Position numbers and translations under genes: made by a program. The notes beneath the pieces were generated by a model. It saw only the letters and a list, made by a program, of their open reading frames with translations. It was not told the DNA's origin and did not search any database. This document shows, in pieces, positions 44,590 to 52,753 of a stretch of 64,000 bases of DNA (positions are counted from its first letter, which is position 1; each line of letters begins with the position of its first letter). Source of the stretch: Flavobacterium sp. (GTDB lineage Bacteria; Bacteroidota; Bacteroidia; Flavobacteriales; Flavobacteriaceae); the NCBI RefSeq assembly GCF_027533505.1, contig NZ_JAPZUB010000010.1:1-64000 (forward strand), read 5' to 3'.

Positions 44590-44711
44590 CGGTACCTTCC
44601 CCACATGGGTGTTTTGTGTTGCAAACGGTTGGGAATGGGTAAAATACCGAAGTATAAGGGGAAAAATACCTACCCGGGCGGGGGAAAATACTTTGCGAAA
44701 TGAGGGAAAAC
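44590..44711 (+). repeat. Direct repeat, right copy, of a ~120-bp element
   Basis: Counterpart of 40531-40660, same strand: 'gcaaacggttggga', 'ataccgaagtataagggg', 'gaaaatactttgcgaaatg'. Similarity ends about 44711, just as it ends about 40660 in the left copy. Confidence 0.85.
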
Positions 44712-44814
44712 CCTAGTGATTTATTGAAAACGATTTCTCACCTTTGTGATGGTTAGTTAAAATACGACACGCGTACCCTTGCGTAAATCGCTTTTATTGG
44801 CCTTGCGTTAATTG

Positions 44815-44850
44815 AAATCCCCTATCGGCTTGACTGGTTGGGGATTTTTT
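44815..44850. terminator. Hairpin with T-run in the hsdM leader
   Basis: 'aaatcccc' pairs with 'ggggattt' across a 17-nt loop and is followed by T-rich sequence. It is only 33 bp upstream of the hsdM ATG, with no gene ending nearby. It is either a leftover terminator or a leader attenuator for hsdM. Confidence 0.6.
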
Positions 44851-44882
44851 GGTAGGTTTGGGGGAATAAGAATAGATATAAA

Positions 44883-46475
44883 ATGGCCGATAAAAAAGTA
44901 AAAGCAGATATTAACTTCGAACAAGAATTATGGAAGGCAGCCAATGAGTTACGTGGAGCTGTCGCCGAAAATCAATATAAAGACTTTGTGCTTCCCATGA
45001 TTTTCTTGAAGCATATGTCGGAACGTTATGAGATACGCCGCGAGGAACTGCAGTCGTTAATGGAGGATAAAACGTCCAGTTATTACACTGAAGATCGAGA
45101 CGAACGCCATTATGTCTTAGAAGACTCTGATGAATATCTTTCGCAAAACATCTATATTGTTCCTGAAAAAGCCCGTTGGAATTATTTAATGGCGAATGCC
45201 GAACAAGATAATATTAAAGTTTTGGTTGATGATGCGTTCGAACTACTGGACGCTACACTTGGTCAGTCTCGACCTGACTTAAAAGGAATACTACCCCGTA
45301 TATTTGTTAAGAGTCAGTTAACTGCTCGACAAGTTGGCGGATTGATTAATTTACTATCTCACCCCAAGTTATCGCAAAAAGAGAATCCCGAAAGTGATGT
45401 ATTGGGTCGTGTGTATGAATACTACATTGGTAAGTTTGCCTTGGCAGAGGGCTCTGGTGCGGGACAATTCTTTACTCCCGGGAGCATTGTGCGTTTGATG
45501 GTTGAAATGATTGAACCTTATGAAGGAAAAATCTTTGATGCCGCCTGTGGTAGTGGCGGTATGTTTGTTCAGTCCTTAAAATTCTTGGAATCCCATGGTG
45601 GTGACAAACGCAAAATTTCTATTTATGGGCAAGAGCGATATGACGGTACATTGCGCTTGTGCAAGATGAACTTAGCTTTACGGGATTTATCCTTTGATGT
45701 CCGCTTGGGCGACTCGTTGTTGCAAGATAAGTTTCCTGATTTGAAAGCAGATTATATCATCGTTAATCCGCCTTTCAATGTGAGTCAATGGCATCCCGAA
45801 GACTTACCGGAGAACGACCCCCGCTTGTTTGGACCCAAAGAAGAATTTACTACCGATGGCAATGCCAACTTTATGTGGATGCAAACCTTTTGGAGTCATT
45901 TGAGTGACCGAGGAACCGCCAGTGTAGTGATGGCAAATGGGGCTATGACCTCAAACAATAAGGGAGAGAAGAATGTACGGGAGTTTATGGTAGACAACCA
46001 CATGGTAGATTGTATTGTACGTTTACCCGATAAGTTATTTTTAACGACGGGAATACCGGCTTGTATTTTTATTTTGAGTAAAAACCGGGATGGTAAAGAC
46101 GGCGAGCACCGCGAACGCAAAAATGAAATTCTCTTTATTGATTGCAGTAAAATGGGAACCATGGAAAGCCGAAAGCTACGGATATTTACCGATGCCGATA
46201 TCGATCGTGTGGCAGCGACCTACCATGCTTGGCGCAATGTGAATGCTGACAAGTATCAAAATATTGACGGCTATTGCTATGCAGCCTCATTAGAGGAAGT
46301 ACGCCAACAGGACTATAAACTGACCCCCGGAATTTATGTAGGTACCGAAGAAGTGGAAGACGATGGGATTCCCTTTGAAGACAAGATGGCAGGTTTACAG
46401 GCTACCTTGCAAGAGCAGTTTACCAGAGGGAATGAGTTGCAAGCAAAAATATTGGAGAATTTTGAAAAGTTATAG
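44883..46475 (+). CDS. hsdM: Type I restriction-modification methyltransferase subunit
   Basis: N6-adenine methyltransferase, 530 aa. N-terminal helical domain ('ELWKAANELRGAVAENQYKD'), then SAM motif I 'FDAACGSGGMFVQSLKF' and catalytic motif IV 'DYIIVNPPFNVSQW', with the FxxPxxVV-like 'GQFFTPGSIVRLMVEM'. It works with HsdS to methylate host DNA and with HsdR to restrict foreign DNA. Unlike usual operons it is followed at once by a terminator, and hsdS lies 1.9 kb downstream behind another gene. Confidence 0.97.
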   Translation: MADKKVKADINFEQELWKAANELRGAVAENQYKDFVLPMIFLKHMSERYEIRREELQSLMEDKTSSYYTEDRDERHYVLEDSDEYLSQNIYIVPEKARWNYLMANAEQDNIKVLVDDAFELLDATLGQSRPDLKGILPRIFVKSQLTARQVGGLINLLSHPKLSQKENPESDVLGRVYEYYIGKFALAEGSGAGQFFTPGSIVRLMVEMIEPYEGKIFDAACGSGGMFVQSLKFLESHGGDKRKISIYGQERYDGTLRLCKMNLALRDLSFDVRLGDSLLQDKFPDLKADYIIVNPPFNVSQWHPEDLPENDPRLFGPKEEFTTDGNANFMWMQTFWSHLSDRGTASVVMANGAMTSNNKGEKNVREFMVDNHMVDCIVRLPDKLFLTTGIPACIFILSKNRDGKDGEHRERKNEILFIDCSKMGTMESRKLRIFTDADIDRVAATYHAWRNVNADKYQNIDGYCYAASLEEVRQQDYKLTPGIYVGTEEVEDDGIPFEDKMAGLQATLQEQFTRGNELQAKILENFEKL

Positions 46476-46484
46476 TAATAAAAA

Positions 46485-46510
46485 AAGCAACTCTAATAGA
46501 GTTGCTTTAT
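46485..46510. terminator. Terminator after hsdM
   Basis: Stem 'aagcaactct' / 'agagttgctt' with a 3-nt loop 'aat', A-run before and T-rich after. It starts 10 bp past the hsdM stop and should uncouple hsdM from the HEPN gene and hsdS. Confidence 0.85.
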
Positions 46511-46636
46511 TTCCTAGGAACTAAGAAGTAAACTTTAAATACTAGAAAAACCTAATAATTAAGAGGAGAACTACTGTAGTTCCTTTATGTATTTTTACAA
46601 TAAATGTTCATAATAATGGTACAAATATAACAAGTT

Positions 46637-48394
46637 ATGATTAAAGTTAGACCAAAAATTGTATTAAATTTAATAGAAAGTTTTTTCTATGAAAAATCAT
46701 TAGAACTATTACATAGAAATACAATTGATACAAATAGACTTAAACTAAGTAATCCTTTATTAATAATAAAGGAACTAGTAAGTGTTTGTAGTGATTTATC
46801 AAAAAATAAACTTAAAAATCATGATTATGCAACTAGTGTAATAAAAGAAACTTTAAAGTTAACTAAAGATAATCATCATTTAAAATCGACAGTTATTAGC
46901 ATAGATTACTTTAATGCTTTGATTGAGAAATCAAATAAAAATGATTATTTAAAAATTGTTCATGCTGGAAATTTAATTCTAAATGATAATAAAGATTACA
47001 TAAACACGCTTTTTGAAGAGATTCATAAAGTAATAGTCGCAAAAAGAACAGATTTAGTCTTGGACTATAATGACATGAAAAAGTTCAGCAGACTAATTGA
47101 GTATTTATACGTTGAACTTTGTTCAATCGGATATTCAAAATTTTATTTATATCGTTTTTTAACTGCAATATTTTCTGGCGTTGATGCATTAGATTTTGAT
47201 GCTCGATACAGTATCATGAAATCATTAAAAGATAGGTCATTAGAGAAATTCGAGGTGATTTTTGGTTTGGATTCTACAAAATTTCATAAAACAAAAGTGA
47301 AATTATTAACAAATGATTTAAAGATTTTAAATAAAAGTGAAAAAACGAGGATTTCAGTTATTACAAAAAGTAAAATTGATCCATTTTTTACTGAGAACGA
47401 TGAACATTTATTATTATCAATAAATGTAAAGACAAAAGACTATTATCAAGCTTTAAATTTGTCAAGAAGTAAGCTATTAAATATTTTAGATGTTTTGTAT
47501 TTGGGACACAGTGACAAAAATCTATCATTAATAAAGGATTGTTTCATTGTTGGTGCCAATCAGCCTGATAAAGCTAGTTCATTACCTACAATGTATCAAA
47601 TTGATGGTTATTATAAGAGTAATAATAAAGTTTACAAAGTGTTAATTGAAAAATTTAAAAAAATTAATAATTCAAACGTAAACGAAGAAACAAAAAATAA
47701 AATTAATTCTGGCATTCGATATTTGAGAATGGGAGGTGAATCAAGTGAAATAATTAATAAATATATAAATTATTGGATAGGTTTAGAATATATATTTTCA
47801 ACTTATGAAGCAGACTCTTATACAATTGGCAGATTAAAAGAATATTTTAAAAGAGCTCATGCACTTATTTACATAAAAAGAAATATTAATGATTTTCATA
47901 AGGATATAAAAACACTTAACGAACATCACTTAATTCCTGATTATAATGATGATTTGGAATATTTAAAAATAGAAAACAATTACAATTTACTTATAGCGTC
48001 TTCAGCCTCTCCATTACTTAGATTTAGAGCAGAATATTTTAAGAATTTACTAATGGATATTGAAAAAGTTAGAGCCGCATTAGAGAATCATCAAAAAAAC
48101 CTTGAATGGAATCTAACTAGGATTTATAGAATAAGAAATGAAATTGTTCATAACGCTGCAATTAAAGAAGATATTGCCGTGCTTACTTCTCATTTACGAT
48201 ATTACCTAACATTCATTATAAATGGCTTAATAGACTTTATAATTAACAATCCAAAAGATGTAAATAATGATGATCAAATTACTATAGATGATTATTTTAT
48301 CTTTCAAGATTTAACATTGTCAAGTTTAGAAAAAAAAGGAGTTGAACTAAATGATTTAATTACCATAAAAAACCCTTTGGAAGTAATAATATAA
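46637..48394 (+). CDS. HEPN-domain protein inside the type I RM operon
   Basis: 585 aa, strongly AT-rich compared with hsdM. The C-terminus holds an Apea-HEPN-like pattern: 'YINYWIGLEYIFSTYEAD' and, near residue 520, 'RIYRIRNEIVHNAAIKED', which contains the RNxxxH (Rx4H) motif of HEPN ribonucleases, followed by a helix. The first 350 residues are helical and unknown to me. HEPN RNases commonly act in abortive infection and as anticodon-type nucleases. It sits between a terminator and hsdS (2-bp gap), so it likely shares a transcript with hsdS. Confidence 0.72.
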   Translation: MIKVRPKIVLNLIESFFYEKSLELLHRNTIDTNRLKLSNPLLIIKELVSVCSDLSKNKLKNHDYATSVIKETLKLTKDNHHLKSTVISIDYFNALIEKSNKNDYLKIVHAGNLILNDNKDYINTLFEEIHKVIVAKRTDLVLDYNDMKKFSRLIEYLYVELCSIGYSKFYLYRFLTAIFSGVDALDFDARYSIMKSLKDRSLEKFEVIFGLDSTKFHKTKVKLLTNDLKILNKSEKTRISVITKSKIDPFFTENDEHLLLSINVKTKDYYQALNLSRSKLLNILDVLYLGHSDKNLSLIKDCFIVGANQPDKASSLPTMYQIDGYYKSNNKVYKVLIEKFKKINNSNVNEETKNKINSGIRYLRMGGESSEIINKYINYWIGLEYIFSTYEADSYTIGRLKEYFKRAHALIYIKRNINDFHKDIKTLNEHHLIPDYNDDLEYLKIENNYNLLIASSASPLLRFRAEYFKNLLMDIEKVRAALENHQKNLEWNLTRIYRIRNEIVHNAAIKEDIAVLTSHLRYYLTFIINGLIDFIINNPKDVNNDDQITIDDYFIFQDLTLSSLEKKGVELNDLITIKNPLEVII

Positions 48395-48396
48395 GT

Positions 48397-49680
48397 ATGC
48401 CAAACAACCGGAAAACATATAAACTAGGAGATATTGCTGATATTCAAAACGGTTATGCTTTTAAAGCGGCTGAATTAGTGGATAAAGGAATTCCTGTGAT
48501 TAAAATTAAAAATATAATATCTCCAAATGTATCCATAGAAGATGTTAGTTATTATAATGGGAAATTAACAGATAATATAAAAAGGTATATTATCGAAAAA
48601 GGTGATTTTTTAATTTCAATGACTGGTTCTACTGTGAATGTAATGAGTTCGGCAGTTGGCAAAATGGGTAGGTATAGATTAGATGACAGATCATTAATTA
48701 ATCAGCGAGTTGGTAAAATATATTTGACTAAACCAGATATTGCATCATTTGAATATGTATGTCAATATTTAAATAGATATGAAATTCATTATAATTTAGC
48801 ATTAAACGCTACAGGTAGTGCAAATCAAGCAAATATTTCACCTGCACAAATAAAGGATATTGAAATATCATTACCTTCATTAGAAGAACAAAAATCAATA
48901 GCCGCTATCCTCTCCGCAATCGACGACAAAATCGAAAACAACCTCGCCATCAACAAAACCCTTGAAGAAATGGCTATGGCGTTATACAACCACTGGTTTG
49001 TCGATTTTGGACCGTTTCAAGACGGTGAGTTTGTGGAAAGTGAGTTGGGAAGAATTCCTATGGGTTGGGAAGTGAAGAGGTTGGATGAGATTTGTAATAT
49101 TACCATCGGTAGAACTCCACCCAGAAAAGAACCAAAATGGTTTTCTCAAAATGAAGGAGTAAAATGGATTTCAATAAAAGATATTGGTAACTCTGGTATA
49201 TACATTTCAAAAACAAGCGAATATTTGTCTGAAGAAGCCATAAAGAAGTTCAATGTGCCTGTTATTAATCCTAATACAGTTATATTGAGTTTTAAACTAA
49301 CCGTTGGAAGAGTAGCAATCTCTTCTGAAAGAATGCTTTCGAATGAAGCAATAGCTCATCTAAATAGAAAAGATTCCGAAATTCCAGTAGAATATATATA
49401 TTCATACTTAAAGTTATTTGACTATAATTCATTAGGTAGTACTTCATCAATTGCTACTGCTGTTAATACGCAGACGATAAAAGCAATGAAAATAATAATT
49501 CCGGATAAAAAACTATTGAATAGTTATTTTGAAAAAGTAAATACAATTTTTGAACAAATAAAAATAAATCAAAATGAAAACCAAACCCTAACCCAATTGC
49601 GTGATACGTTGTTGCCTAAGTTAATTAGTGGTGAGGTGCGGTTGAAAGCGTTTCGGGAGGAAAATGAAAAAAGGGCTTAA
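48397..49680 (+). CDS. hsdS: Type I restriction-modification specificity subunit
   Basis: 427 aa with two target recognition domains (about 8-150 and 225-370), each followed by a helical spacer ('LPSLEEQKSIAAILSAIDDK', then 'LRDTLLPKLISGEVRL'). HsdS chooses the bipartite DNA target. The first spacer and linker ('DDKIENNLAINKTLEEMAM') are encoded by GC-richer DNA than the TRDs on both sides, a mosaic typical of TRD exchange. The start follows the HEPN gene by 2 bp; the stop is in a terminator loop. Confidence 0.96.
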   Translation: MPNNRKTYKLGDIADIQNGYAFKAAELVDKGIPVIKIKNIISPNVSIEDVSYYNGKLTDNIKRYIIEKGDFLISMTGSTVNVMSSAVGKMGRYRLDDRSLINQRVGKIYLTKPDIASFEYVCQYLNRYEIHYNLALNATGSANQANISPAQIKDIEISLPSLEEQKSIAAILSAIDDKIENNLAINKTLEEMAMALYNHWFVDFGPFQDGEFVESELGRIPMGWEVKRLDEICNITIGRTPPRKEPKWFSQNEGVKWISIKDIGNSGIYISKTSEYLSEEAIKKFNVPVINPNTVILSFKLTVGRVAISSERMLSNEAIAHLNRKDSEIPVEYIYSYLKLFDYNSLGSTSSIATAVNTQTIKAMKIIIPDKKLLNSYFEKVNTIFEQIKINQNENQTLTQLRDTLLPKLISGEVRLKAFREENEKRA

Positions 49681-49692
49681 CGCCCTTTTTTA
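49667..49692. terminator. Bidirectional terminator after hsdS
   Basis: 'aaaaaagggc' pairs with 'gcccttttt'. The hsdS stop codon is in the loop and the convergent gene's stop is in the T-run, so both transcripts share it. Confidence 0.88.
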
Positions 49693-50574
49693 ATACTGTA
49701 TTTCTGCCAGATAGTCTGTAAACTTTTTGTTATTGGAGTTGGCGATTTTCTCTGTTTGCTGCTCCAATATATCAGGGGTAATGAATTCAAAGTTCGCTTT
49801 TAAATTTGAATAGGTAATCTCAAACAAATTGTGTGCTGGGGTGTGCAATGGCGGCTCTTCAAATACGATTTGAATGGGTTTAACCCCTACTCCCGTTTTT
49901 TTGGCAAAATATTGTAAAGCTGCGTGTATCGACTGGGTTTCATAGACATTATTGACCACACTGTGTTCTGTCAAATTGAAATCTAAGGTTTGTATCGCGC
50001 TAATGTCCCCGTTCTTGGTAATTAATGCCACATCGGTATCTTTAAAAACTCCAAGAAAATGTAACGGATCAAAATAGAATTTTAAATCGGCTTTATCTTC
50101 TAAACCTTCTTTTTCAAAAGCCGGTTTAATTTTCTGCGCAAAGGTCTGCGTTTTTACTTCGACAACTTCAAAAGGCTCCCCTACAAAGTGAAGAAAATAG
50201 CTTTTAAACTTTTCAATTGTAAAATTAAAGGGTAAAGAAGCAGGCTCTGAAAAACTCAGTATACCGTTATTGTAGGCATTCAAATAGGAAAAGTATTCTT
50301 TGGAAAAAATAGACTTTTCAAATTCAATGGTGATTTGATTTTTTTGGAGTGCTTTATTGGTTTCGTTAACGCTATTTTTAATTTGCTGAATACTCTTTTT
50401 CGCTAATGTGCCAATGCCTATTTGCGACGGAGCTAATTTATCGAGCAAATTCAATTTACTTTTAGAATAATGAAAAAAAACTTGGTTCTCGGTTACAGCC
50501 AATAACGCCACCACCACTTTCTCTAGAGAGACTGGATTGGTTTGAATGCTAATGGTACTGAAAAAAGTTTTCAT
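49690..50574 (-). CDS. Hypothetical protein, probable partner of a HipA-like kinase
   Basis: 294 aa of mixed alpha/beta, no signal peptide. The N-terminal 'STISIQTNPVSLEKVVVALL' and following strands recall the DUF3037-type proteins that accompany HipA-family kinases in Bacteroidota, although this chain is about twice as long. That similarity is weak. It starts 2 bp after the stop of the HipA C-terminal fragment, so it belonged to the same operon before the kinase gene was split. Encoded on the reverse strand within the RM locus. Confidence 0.5.
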   Translation of the reverse strand: MKTFFSTISIQTNPVSLEKVVVALLAVTENQVFFHYSKSKLNLLDKLAPSQIGIGTLAKKSIQQIKNSVNETNKALQKNQITIEFEKSIFSKEYFSYLNAYNNGILSFSEPASLPFNFTIEKFKSYFLHFVGEPFEVVEVKTQTFAQKIKPAFEKEGLEDKADLKFYFDPLHFLGVFKDTDVALITKNGDISAIQTLDFNLTEHSVVNNVYETQSIHAALQYFAKKTGVGVKPIQIVFEEPPLHTPAHNLFEITYSNLKANFEFITPDILEQQTEKIANSNNKKFTDYLAEIQY

Positions 50575-50576
50575 TA

Positions 50577-50771
50577 TTAAAAAAAATCTTTTGTTACTAA
50601 AATAGTTTCTCGAACCGTATTTATTCGTGCTTCGTTATTTAGATATAGGTGAATCCGCTGTGCTAAATTAGGTGTAAGATCCCAAATATCAGTTAATTGT
50701 TCAATAACCCCATCAATAATCGGCTGATGAGAAACTTGGAGCAAAGGTATAAAATTATCTACAGTTTCCAC
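50577..50771 (-). pseudogene. C-terminal remnant of HipA-like kinase gene
   Basis: 64-aa ORF opening at a GTG shortly after an in-frame stop. Its 'LTDIWDLTPNLAQRIHLYLN' and 'NEARINTVRETIL' match the end of HipA-family kinases as I recall them (I...W.LTP.L..RI..FL). The N-terminal part of the same family lies 1.6 kb away at 52367..52681, same strand and order, and the kinase core is missing. It is therefore best read as the right part of a disrupted gene, not an independent small gene. Confidence 0.5.
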
Positions 50772-51037
50772 GTTCCGTCAAGACGACAATAGCGAAAAAC
50801 GAAACTGTTATATACATACTAAAATAAACGTATTTCGTGTAATTCAAACGCCAACTTTATACTTACTAGCCATAGATATTAGGGGATATTTTAATTTTAC
50901 TAACAATTCAAAAATTTTATTAAAATTTAGAAAAAATAGGCATGTATTTTGTAGAAGTTCTTTTAAAACAATTGTACTTTTAGAATTTATTGATTGTAAA
51001 AAAATATTCCTATTATTGTATAATATTTTACATATTT

Positions 51038-51571
51038 ATGTTTGAAACCATCGTTCATCAAACTCTACAAAATAAAAACAATAATGAAGAAGTAGAGGCT
51101 AATGGCCCTTATCCAACAACGGACTTAAAAAATTCTTTTTTAGGTACGGGTTATTATTTTTGGGATTATCATATTGAACTAGCTAAGTTTTGGGGTAAAG
51201 TTAGATGTAATAACAAATACATTATTTGTGAAGGTGAATTAAAAGTGGATAAAAATGATTTTTTAGATCTAGTTGGTAGTAGAGCTGATCAGATTCATTT
51301 TTTAAATTTAGTTTCAACTTTAAAGATGCAAAATCAATCAATTGGAAAAACAATAGAAGCACTAAAAGCTCTAGAAAAAGAGCAAAAAGGAATTTTTCCT
51401 TACAAGGTAATAAGAGTTATGGATAGTTTACCCAAAAAGAAATTTCCTCAAACTCAACATAAATTTTCAAACAAGGAAAATTACTCAATTTTGACACCAA
51501 TGTACATTATTTGTTTGTTAGAGAAAAATAAATTAATTTTGCCGACGTTTAAAGTTATTTTTTCTAATTAG
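51038..51571 (+). CDS. Putative ADP-ribosyltransferase-like toxin of a TAC module (CmdT-like)
   Basis: 177 aa from the ATG at 51038 (the track start at 50990 is a TTG). Very AT-rich. 'SFLGTGYYFWDYHIELAKFW' resembles the strand-loop-helix of ART-type folds (G.GFY.t.....A..w), followed by 'YIICEGELKVDKNDFLDLVG'. Catalytic residues cannot be assigned with certainty. It is followed 18 bp later by a small gene and then by a SecB-like chaperone, the order toxin-antitoxin-chaperone found in CmdTAC, whose toxin ADP-ribosylates mRNA. The role is inferred mainly from this context. Confidence 0.5.
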   Translation: MFETIVHQTLQNKNNNEEVEANGPYPTTDLKNSFLGTGYYFWDYHIELAKFWGKVRCNNKYIICEGELKVDKNDFLDLVGSRADQIHFLNLVSTLKMQNQSIGKTIEALKALEKEQKGIFPYKVIRVMDSLPKKKFPQTQHKFSNKENYSILTPMYIICLLEKNKLILPTFKVIFSN

Positions 51572-51589
51572 ATTTAATACCTTTACATA

Positions 51590-51967
51590 ATGGTTATGGA
51601 AAAAAAAATAATGCAGAGCAACGCAATAGATTTATTGAATAAACTTATTGCAAAAAAACCACAAAAGGTTCAGGAAATCATTGAGTTCAGTTCAAATACT
51701 GATATCGATGGACCAACCTATGAAGAATATTTATCTTCATTACATGAGCATTCTATTTTAAATAATTGTTCTGTTAGCTCCGAAGTAGAAGTTGATTATA
51801 TGCGTATTCAGTCAGCATACATAGATATACCTTTAACTTTTGAAGTAGAACAGGAGCCACCTATCCTGATTAAGACACGTAAAAGAAAAAAAGACTCTGT
51901 AATTTCACAGAGTCTTTTTTTTTATATAATATTGTACAATGTTAGAAGCAAAAAGAGCAGAATTTAA
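51590..51967 (+). CDS. Putative antitoxin of the TAC module (CmdA-like)
   Basis: A small protein of up to 125 aa with helical N-terminus ('NAIDLLNKLIAKKPQKVQEI') and acidic centre ('NTDIDGPTYEEYLSSLHEHS'). The last 27 residues are encoded by a terminator hairpin and its T-run ('SVISQSLFFYIILYN'). Skipping one A in the run at about 51886-51892 would end it as 'RKRKKTL'. Chaperone-dependent antitoxins carry a short hydrophobic C-terminal tag bound by the SecB-like partner, which could be this tail. It overlaps the chaperone start by 29 bp. ATG at 51611 is an alternative start. Confidence 0.5.
   Translation: MVMEKKIMQSNAIDLLNKLIAKKPQKVQEIIEFSSNTDIDGPTYEEYLSSLHEHSILNNCSVSSEVEVDYMRIQSAYIDIPLTFEVEQEPPILIKTRKRKKDSVISQSLFFYIILYNVRSKKSRI
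51888..51923 (+). terminator. Terminator hairpin inside the 3' end of the antitoxin ORF
   Basis: 'aaaaagactctgt' pairs with 'acagagtcttttt', 6-nt loop, followed by nine T. It lies before the antitoxin stop as annotated and 16 bp before the chaperone ATG, so it sits between antitoxin and chaperone and could act as an attenuator. Confidence 0.85.
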
Positions 51968-52370
51968 ATTTGTAAAGTTTCATATTCCTCGTTTCAATTA
52001 TAATGAAACCAGAGAAAATCAAGGTGAGCTAAAAATGCAGTTTAGTCCCCGAGGAATATATTCTCCAAAAGAAGGTAAATTTGAACTTTCAATATCTTTT
52101 ACTGGATTCGAAAAAAATAAAAAGAGAAAACCTGTTATTTCTCTTGATTGTGTTGCGGAGTTTATTTTTACTAATAAAATAGGCTTTGAAGAAATTCCTG
52201 ATTATTTTTATACAAATTCGGTTGCTATAGTTTTTCCATACCTCAGGTCTTTTATCAGTACTGTTACATTACAAGCGAATACAGGTGTAATTATGCTTGG
52301 AGTTATGAATTTTATGGAAATTACTCAACCACTTAAGGAAAATACAACTGTAGCAGAAAGTACTATTTAA
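51939..52370 (+). CDS. SecB-like chaperone of the TAC module (CmdC-like)
   Basis: 143 aa. The segment 'NSVAIVFPYLRSFISTVTLQ' followed by 'ANTGVIMLGVMNFMEI' is the SecB core (L.PYaR..is......p...l.P.nf). N-terminal strands ('RAEFKFVKFHIPRFNYNE') also fit the fold. A solitary SecB-like gene next to two small genes is the hallmark of toxin-antitoxin-chaperone systems, where it stabilises the antitoxin. Its stop overlaps the stop of the HipA N-terminal fragment on the other strand by four bases, marking the insertion edge. Confidence 0.78.
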   Translation: MLEAKRAEFKFVKFHIPRFNYNETRENQGELKMQFSPRGIYSPKEGKFELSISFTGFEKNKKRKPVISLDCVAEFIFTNKIGFEEIPDYFYTNSVAIVFPYLRSFISTVTLQANTGVIMLGVMNFMEITQPLKENTTVAESTI

Positions 52371-52681
52371 TTAAATAGGAAATATATCGATTTACAAAAT
52401 CCTTCTCTTAATCGACGGTTTACTCTAATCTTGGTATTATCTAAAGTCCCCTGTGCTACTTCTACTAGCGCAATTTCAGGTGTAGGAATTCCAAGTTCTT
52501 TTAAAAGAAAATGCGCCACGACTTCATAAGCGAGACAGTTGATTTCAGTCCTATCAAACTGGGTCAGGTATTTACAATAATACGTTGCATCATCATCGCA
52601 AATAAATTTGAGGGGAGCGTGTCCAGAGGTATTTAATTCTTCGATTAAAAATTCTGTACTTACTCTTGGAATAGCTATCAT
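52367..52681 (-). pseudogene. N-terminal fragment of HipA-like kinase gene
   Basis: About 104 aa from the ATG at 52681 ('MIAIPRVSTEFLIEEL'). 'SGHAPLKFICDDDATYYCKY' and 'ELGIPTPEIALVEVAQGTLD' match the N-lobe of HipA-family kinases in Bacteroidota. The match stops after 'KIRVNRRLREG' and the ORF ends 9 codons later, where the AT-rich TAC module begins. The kinase core with its catalytic Asp is absent, so the protein should be inactive. The C-terminal piece is at 50577..50771. Confidence 0.7.
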
Positions 52682-52753
52682 AGTTGTGCGTATAATTAAG
52701 TAAATGTACATTTTTTATAAAAAAAATACTATTTTTAGACTTTAATTCCCTCC

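Larger units (their letters stand above)
44508..44882. other. Intergenic region before hsdM
   Basis: This 375-bp gap holds the right copy of the direct repeat (44590-44711), a short doublet 'ccttgcgtaa'/'ccttgcgtta', and a terminator-like hairpin at 44815-44850, 33 bp before hsdM. I see no gene. It marks the left edge of the defence island. Confidence 0.7.

Noticed and set aside
49690-50574. Identification as the Kiwa protein KwaB (DUF4868)
   Set aside because: Length is similar, but there is no KwaA-like membrane gene next to it and the motifs do not fit; its link to the HipA fragments is more likely.
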